Below, in pieces: positions 58,743 to 64,000 of a stretch of 64,000 bases of DNA (positions within the stretch are counted from its first letter, which is position 1; the number at the start of each line of letters is the position of its first letter). The translations under genes and the position numbers were made by a program. Source of the stretch: Hibiscus mutabilis (Eukaryota > Streptophyta > Magnoliopsida > Malvales > Malvaceae); the NCBI GenBank assembly GCA_019671005.1, contig CM033744.1:10718128-10782127 (forward strand), read 5' to 3'. The notes below the pieces were generated by a model, which saw only the letters and a program-made list of their open reading frames with translations, was not told the DNA's origin and made no database searches.

Positions 58743-61700
58743 ATGTACCATATGAGGAGCCGAGAGGTGGAAGACTATCCTAACATCATTGCAGGTACCG
58801 TTGAACTGTACTCTCATTCTATTTATGCATTGATTGATCCTGGCTCTACACATTCTTTCATTAGTACGGTGCTAGCTAAGAAGAATAAGATGCCCTTTGA
58901 ACCCATAGTATCTAAGATCTCTATAACCAATCCATTGGGTGATTGTGTCACCATAAGTCTTGCATATAAGAATTTTCCCTTAATGATCCAAGAGATTCCT
59001 TTTTTGACCAACCTATTGGCATTATCGATTCATGAGTTCGATGTTATACTAGGACTGTATTGGCTCAGTGAACATCAAGCTTGGGTGGATTGCTCTAAGA
59101 AAAAGTTGTACCTTCGAGGCTTTGGTAAGAAGAGTGTCACCCTGATGAGTTTGAGAAACCCATCCTTGTATGCATTGACCTTGGAAACCAAGGATGAACC
59201 TCAGCTACTCAATATCGATACTGTGTGTTAATTCCCTGATGTCTTTCCTGATGAACTTCCAGGTTTACCTTTAACCTGTGAGGTGGGATTTGGCATTAGA
59301 GTGCAACCTAGAACGGCCCCAGTTTCCATTGCACCTTAACGTATGGCTGCAGTTGAGCTTAAAGAGTTAAAGGCTCAAATTCAAGACCTGCTTGACAAGG
59401 GTTTCATTTGACCGAGTTCTTCACCTTGGGGAGCTCCAGTCCTCTTCGTGAAGAAAAAGGATGGATCTATGAGGCTGTGTATTGACTACTGGCAATTGAA
59501 CAAAGTGACCATCAAGAACAAGTATCCTCTACCAAGAATAATGACATGTTCGACCAGCTTAAAGATGCCACTGTGTTCTCCAAGATCGATCTAAGGTCAG
59601 GGTACTATCAAATGAGAGTTAAAGAATGTGATATACCCAAAACTGCCTATCGTACTAGGTACGAGCACTATGGATTCTTGGTAATGCCATTTGGGCTAAC
59701 CAATGCATCAGCAACCTTTATGGATTTGATGAACCGGGTTTTTAGACCCTATCTGGATAAATTTGTAGTGGTGTTCATCGATGCCATATTGATCTATTCC
59801 AAGAATATGTGGAATATCAAAACCACCTTCGAATTGTGTTACAGATCCTGCGAGAGAAGCAATTGCTTGCTAAGTTCTCCAAGTGTGAGTTTTGGCTCAC
59901 CGAAGTTGCCTTCGTTGGTCACATTGTATCAGCTTCGGGCATTCAAGTAGATCCGAAGAAAATCCAAGCTATTCTAGATTGGAAACCACCGAAGAACATT
60001 GGAGAGGTAAGAAGCTTCCTTGGTCTAGCTGGCTATTACAGGAGATTCGTGAAAGGATTTTCCATGATAGTAGCTCCACTGACAAAGTTATTGAGAAAAA
60101 ACACTCATTTTATTTGGACCGAGGATCAACAAAGAAGCTTCGACTAGTTGAAGCAAGTATTGACTCATGCACCTATCCTAACCCAACCTGAGTCTAGCAA
60201 GGACTACATAGTTTATAGTGATGCATCGCATCTCGGGTTAAGATGTGTTCTTATACAAGAGGGCAATGTTATAGCTTATGTATCCCGACAACTTAAGCCA
60301 TGTGACATAAACTATCCTACACATGACTTGGAATTGGATGCGATTATCTTCGTACTAAAAATTTAGAGGCATTATCTCTACGAGGAGAAATGCTACCTCT
60401 TTACCGATCATAAGAGTCTCAAATACCTGTTAACTCAGAAGGAGTTGAATCTTCGAAAACAAAGATGGATGGAACTCCTCAAAGACTACAATCTTGTTAT
60501 TGACTATCATCTAGGCAAGGCCAACGTTGTAGCTGATGCACTCAGCCGCAACCCTCAGCCTACCTCTCATGCTAGCAACGCTCATTTTTGACTTCAGAAA
60601 CATCATTGCCTAGTAGCTGAAATCCAGGTTCAGTCTGCTATCATATCAATAATTAAAGCTTTGTAGGATCAAAATCCTCAATTACAGTCCATTGTTTCCA
60701 AACTGCAAAGTAGAGATGAATCTAACTTCAGAATTAATTCTGAAGGTCTTTTGTGCTATCATGATCGGGTTTGCGTACCCAAAGATGAATCCCTCTGTAC
60801 TGATATCCTAAAGGAAGCCCATTCAAGCTCTTTCTTTGTACACTCGAGGTCGGTTAAGATGTAAAAAGATCTCCGGGAACTCTATTGGTGGCCAGGCATA
60901 AAACAAGCCATAGTTGATTTCATGTCTAAGTGCCTTACGTGCCAACGTGTCAAGGCTGAGCATCGTGTTCCTACTGGCTTATTGCAACCTATTGACTTAC
61001 CGCAGTGGAAGTGGGAGAAGATCACTATGGACTTTGTCATTGGCTTTCCTTTGACTCCTACCAAACATGATGCTATATGGGTCATTGTGGACCGTTTCAC
61101 CAAGTCAACACACTTCTTACTGGTTAGAATGGACTACGATCTTCCAAAGTTGGCTGACTTGTATATCAAGGAAGTTGTGAGACTTCATGGAGTACCAAAG
61201 TCTATTATCTCCGATCGAGACCCCCGTTTTGATTCTCGATTATAGAAATCTTTGCAGGGTGCTCTGGGTACCAGAGTTAACCTTGGTACTGCGTTTCACC
61301 CTCAGTAAGAAAGGGTAATCCAGGTAAATATCGAAAACTCCTAATATCGAACCATCGAAAACAAGTATTGTTATTGAAATCTGTCATTGCAGATTCTAGA
61401 AGACATACTTCGAGCATGTATCATCGACTATGATGGGTCTTGGGAGAAATCCCTATCTCTTATCGAGTGTGCCTACAACAATAGTTATCAAGCTTCCATC
61501 GAAATGGCACCTTATGAGGCGTTGTATAGTAGACGTTGCAAAACTCCTCTGTGTTGGTCTGAACTCGACGAAGGTAAGATGTTGGGCCCTGACTTACTTC
61601 GAGAAACTGAAAAATGGGTTACCATCATCCATGATCTCTTGAAGGCAGCCTTTGACCGATAAAAGGCCTATGCTGATCTTAAATGAAGGGATATCAATAC

Positions 61701-62150
61701 GAGGTTAGAGAAAAAGCCTTCCTCAAAGTATCACCGTGGAAGAAGATTCTGAGGTTTGGCAAGAAGGGGAAATTGAGTCCCTGATTCATTGGACACTTTG
61801 AGGCTATTGAAAAAGTTGGCCCAATTGCATACCGTTTGGCATTGCCCTCAGAATTGAGTAGGATTCATGATGTCGTCCATGTGTCCATGCTTCGCAAATA
61901 CAGATCCGATCCTTCGCATATCATTGAGCCAAAATCTATGCAGATCCAACAGAATTTAACCTATGAAGAAGAATCGGTTTAGGTTATTGCAAGAGAAGTC
62001 AAAAGGCTTCGCAATAAATCTGTGCCTTTAGTCAAAGTGCTCTGGAGGAGCCATTCAGTGGAAGAAGCCACTTGGGAACCGAAAGAGGTGATGAAGAAGC
62101 AGTACCCTCATCTCTTCGATTTGGATGAAAATTCGAGGACAAATTTTTGT
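58743..62150 (+). pseudogene. gypsy pol, second element (protease to chromodomain-like tail)
   Basis: Protease with LIDPGSTHSFIS near 58828. RT: RLCIDYWQLNKV-like near 59475 (Tyr-Trp in place of Tyr-Arg), PFGLTNASATFMD near 59690, and VVFIDAILIYS near 59770, where the second catalytic Asp of the IDD motif is Ala. RNase H near 60205-60545. Integrase: H2C2 finger near 60820-60950, MDFVIGFP near 61027, IVDRFTKSTHF and IISDRDPRF, then a 69-bp intron-like insert at 61324-61392, then ILEDILRAC. C-terminal IHDVVHVSMLRKY and EEATWEPKEV follow. At least ten stops. It is dead as a protein. Confidence 0.92.
61324..61392 (+). other. 69-bp GT-AG intron-like insertion in integrase
   Basis: Between codons for ERVIQ and ILEDIL, which are adjacent in the copy A integrase at 12890-12912, lies CAG|GTAAATATCG ... 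GTCATTGCAG|ATT. It has a good donor, a CTAAT branch-like site near 61342, and an acceptor with a TGCAG end. The length is a multiple of three but it holds an in-frame TAA. Confidence 0.6.
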
Positions 62151-62161
62151 AAGGGGAGAGT
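62151..62161 (+). other. polypurine tract of second gypsy element
   Basis: AAGGGGAGAGT, directly before the TGTAATGCCC start of the 3' LTR. Confidence 0.88.
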
Positions 62162-64000
62162 TGTAATGCCCCAAAAATTGGTCTAGTCAGAATTAGGTTC
62201 CGATGATCAAAAATTTTGTATCAGAATGGTCCAATCACTATAATGATTCCAAGTTGTACTCAATTGTATTGTAATGAACTTCTATTAAGCTAAATTGTTG
62301 ATCTTGAACCTTATTGAGTGAATCGAAAGTCTTTTGGTAACTAAATTGTAAAAATTGAAAGTTAAGGGGTAAAGTACAAACTTTAGAAAGTTGAGGAACC
62401 ACCCTTGTAATTATATCAATTAGAGGTGTGAGTCACCTCCTTGCTTGGATAATTTCACGTGAAGATGATGGGCTATTGTCATAAAAGAGGACAACGTGAA
62501 TTGGAAATTGATTAGGAAATTATTTTATTGTTTACTAAGGTTTCCTCCCAGGCTGGGAAGCCATTTGATTGCTTGCTTGGGAGGCAACCATCAATTTCCA
62601 TCAAGGTAAACAACACGTTTATTAAGGGAAAAGGGTGAAAGAAAGAAAGCGTAAAAGTAATAGGAGTTAACCGAGACTATAAGCCTTCATCTTTTTTCAA
62701 ACTTTCCAACAAAGCTAAGCAAGCACCACCATTTCCATCTTCTTCACCAAGCTCAAGCAAGCACCTCACTTAGTTCCTTAAGCTTCATTTGATCTCTCTA
62801 CATCAAATTAAAGTTCTTAGATTGGTGAGTAAAACCCCTCAAACAATTTGTTGATTCCAGACCCTTGAAGTTTAATTTCAAGATTAAATTCTTGAAAGTT
62901 AAGGCTATAAGCATGTGTTGAAAGCTTTAATCCATGGAAATAATATTTTCTCCAAGCTTAAATGTCGATTTTGAATCAATAGTTTCGATTCTAACTATTT
63001 CCCCTAACTTATGCCTAGCTCAAGTGTTGGAGGAAGGGCCATCATCTCCATCGAAGGCTAAGTGCAAGGGGATTGTCATCTGAGAGCCGTAGTAGCTTCA
63101 GATTTTGAGGTGAGTATAGTCAGAGTCTTGGGATTAGGCTAGGTGATTTTCCCGATTTCATTTTCATTGAATATGATATAGCTAACATTGGATTTAAGGT
63201 CATCACATCAAACCCTTTTAAAGGGGGTATTAGTAAGTTTCGATAAGCTTCCTTATTGAATTATCGAAACATTGAATGTCGATCATTGTCATTGAATATT
63301 GAATATTGTCATTGAATCATTGAGCATCGAAAATTGTCATTAAAACATGGAATATTGAATATTTTCATTGCATTGGAAATATTATTGTTATTGGCATTGA
63401 TCATTGGACATTGATTATTGAAATATTGGTATTGATATTGTTATTGAATTCATCGGATCATTAAAATGGACCTAAGGGTCAATTTATTGTTATCGGATCA
63501 TTGAACTTATTGATATTGATAATATATTGAATATTGGCTCAAATTACCAGACCTTGGATTCGAGTGGACATTAGATACAATTGGCATGCCATTGGATTTA
63601 TGAGCTCATTGGTACGGGTGGACTACAGTCCTTGGGCTACGACCTTTATATTGGTGAGGCGGAGGGTTGTTGTATTGGTCAATTGGCAAAGCGGAGGGAC
63701 TAGACCTTTATTGATTTGTCGAGGCGTAGGAATCCGCGTATCCACTATCTTGAATCGATCCAAGGGTTAATATTGAACTAAAGAATTATTGATATTGAAT
63801 ATTGACAAACAATCATTGACTATCGTTGCATTTTCATCAATCATAGATATTGAACATTGAAACATTGAAATTGGACATTGATGCATTGCTATTGAACATT
63901 GGCATATTTCCATTGGATCATTGATGAAACATGCATTTGAATGCATATTGATTATTGACATTGTTTATGGCTACCTCACTAGGTAAAGTATGCCTAATGC
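62162..64000 (+). repeat. second gypsy element, 3' LTR (truncated by window end)
   Basis: TGTAATGCCCC here against TGTAACACCC in the 5' LTR, then collinear with 54227-56058 with scattered substitutions and small indels (for example extra TTTCCATC near 62596). The end lies outside the window. Confidence 0.93.

Larger units (their letters stand above)
54227..64000 (+). mobile_element. Ty3/gypsy retrotransposon, chromovirus-like, with 3.1-kb LTRs
   Basis: 5' LTR 54227-57346, primer site 57351-57362, gag and pol 57485-62150, polypurine tract 62151-62161, 3' LTR from 62162 past the window end. Left flank is GGTAT (54222-54226); the right one is outside. It is inserted into the LINE ORF1 remnant. 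The integrase ends in LVKVLWRSHSVEEATWEP, a chromodomain-like tail, which with the long LTRs suggests the Tekay/Del clade (inference). It is a different family from the composite at 6343-19813. Confidence 0.93.

Overview
This is nuclear DNA of a flowering plant, very probably a eudicot. It is AT-rich, its genes have many GT-AG introns, and most of it is layered, decayed transposable elements typical of plants. The species cannot be told from the sequence. Two genes look intact. One is a four-exon BODYGUARD-type alpha/beta hydrolase (39216-41850, 442 codons, catalytic triad present). The other is a nine-exon NADH-cytochrome b5 reductase of the CBR1 type (46917-50568, 280 codons). Both are on the plus strand, about 5 kb apart, and do not look functionally linked.

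Left part (1-26.3 kb). A Ty1/copia tail with its 3' LTR (1-1941) abuts an unidentified coding-like scrap. MITEs, SINE-like sequences and a locally triplicated AT-rich repeat follow. From 6343 to 19813 lies a Ty3/gypsy composite: a full LTR, one damaged gag-pol, a 313-bp piece of LTR, a second damaged gag-pol, and another full LTR. It is flanked by near-identical 5-bp duplications and sits inside the 3' end of an older minus-strand LINE, whose halves lie at 5837-6342 and 19814-19985. Next come a small TRIM-like element with a perfect 5-bp duplication (20303-21501) and a 4.5-kb minus-strand LINE with a perfect 15-bp duplication (21825-26330), itself inserted into a tRNA-derived SINE.

Middle (26.3-51.6 kb). 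Small non-autonomous DNA transposons carry readable target duplications: 9 bp (Mutator type) at 33845, 36799, 38560, 45487 and 51148, and 8 bp (hAT type) at 27876 and 34595. A 4-kb solo LTR with a perfect 5-bp duplication lies at 29037-33048. The two host genes stand among these.

Right part (51.6-64 kb). Remnants of two plus-strand LINEs, one with an RRM-type ORF1, are followed by a second Ty3/gypsy element with 3.1-kb LTRs (54227 to beyond the window end). Its gag-pol is full length but stop-ridden, and its integrase contains a 69-bp GT-AG intron-like insertion.

No convincing new biological system is visible. The notable features are structural: a three-LTR composite, antisense tRNA-like modules at the 5' ends of two LTR families, a palindromic-motif array in one LTR, two paralogous segments that are each other's empty insertion site, and the intron-like insert. 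All calls are by eye; no alignment or database search was run.
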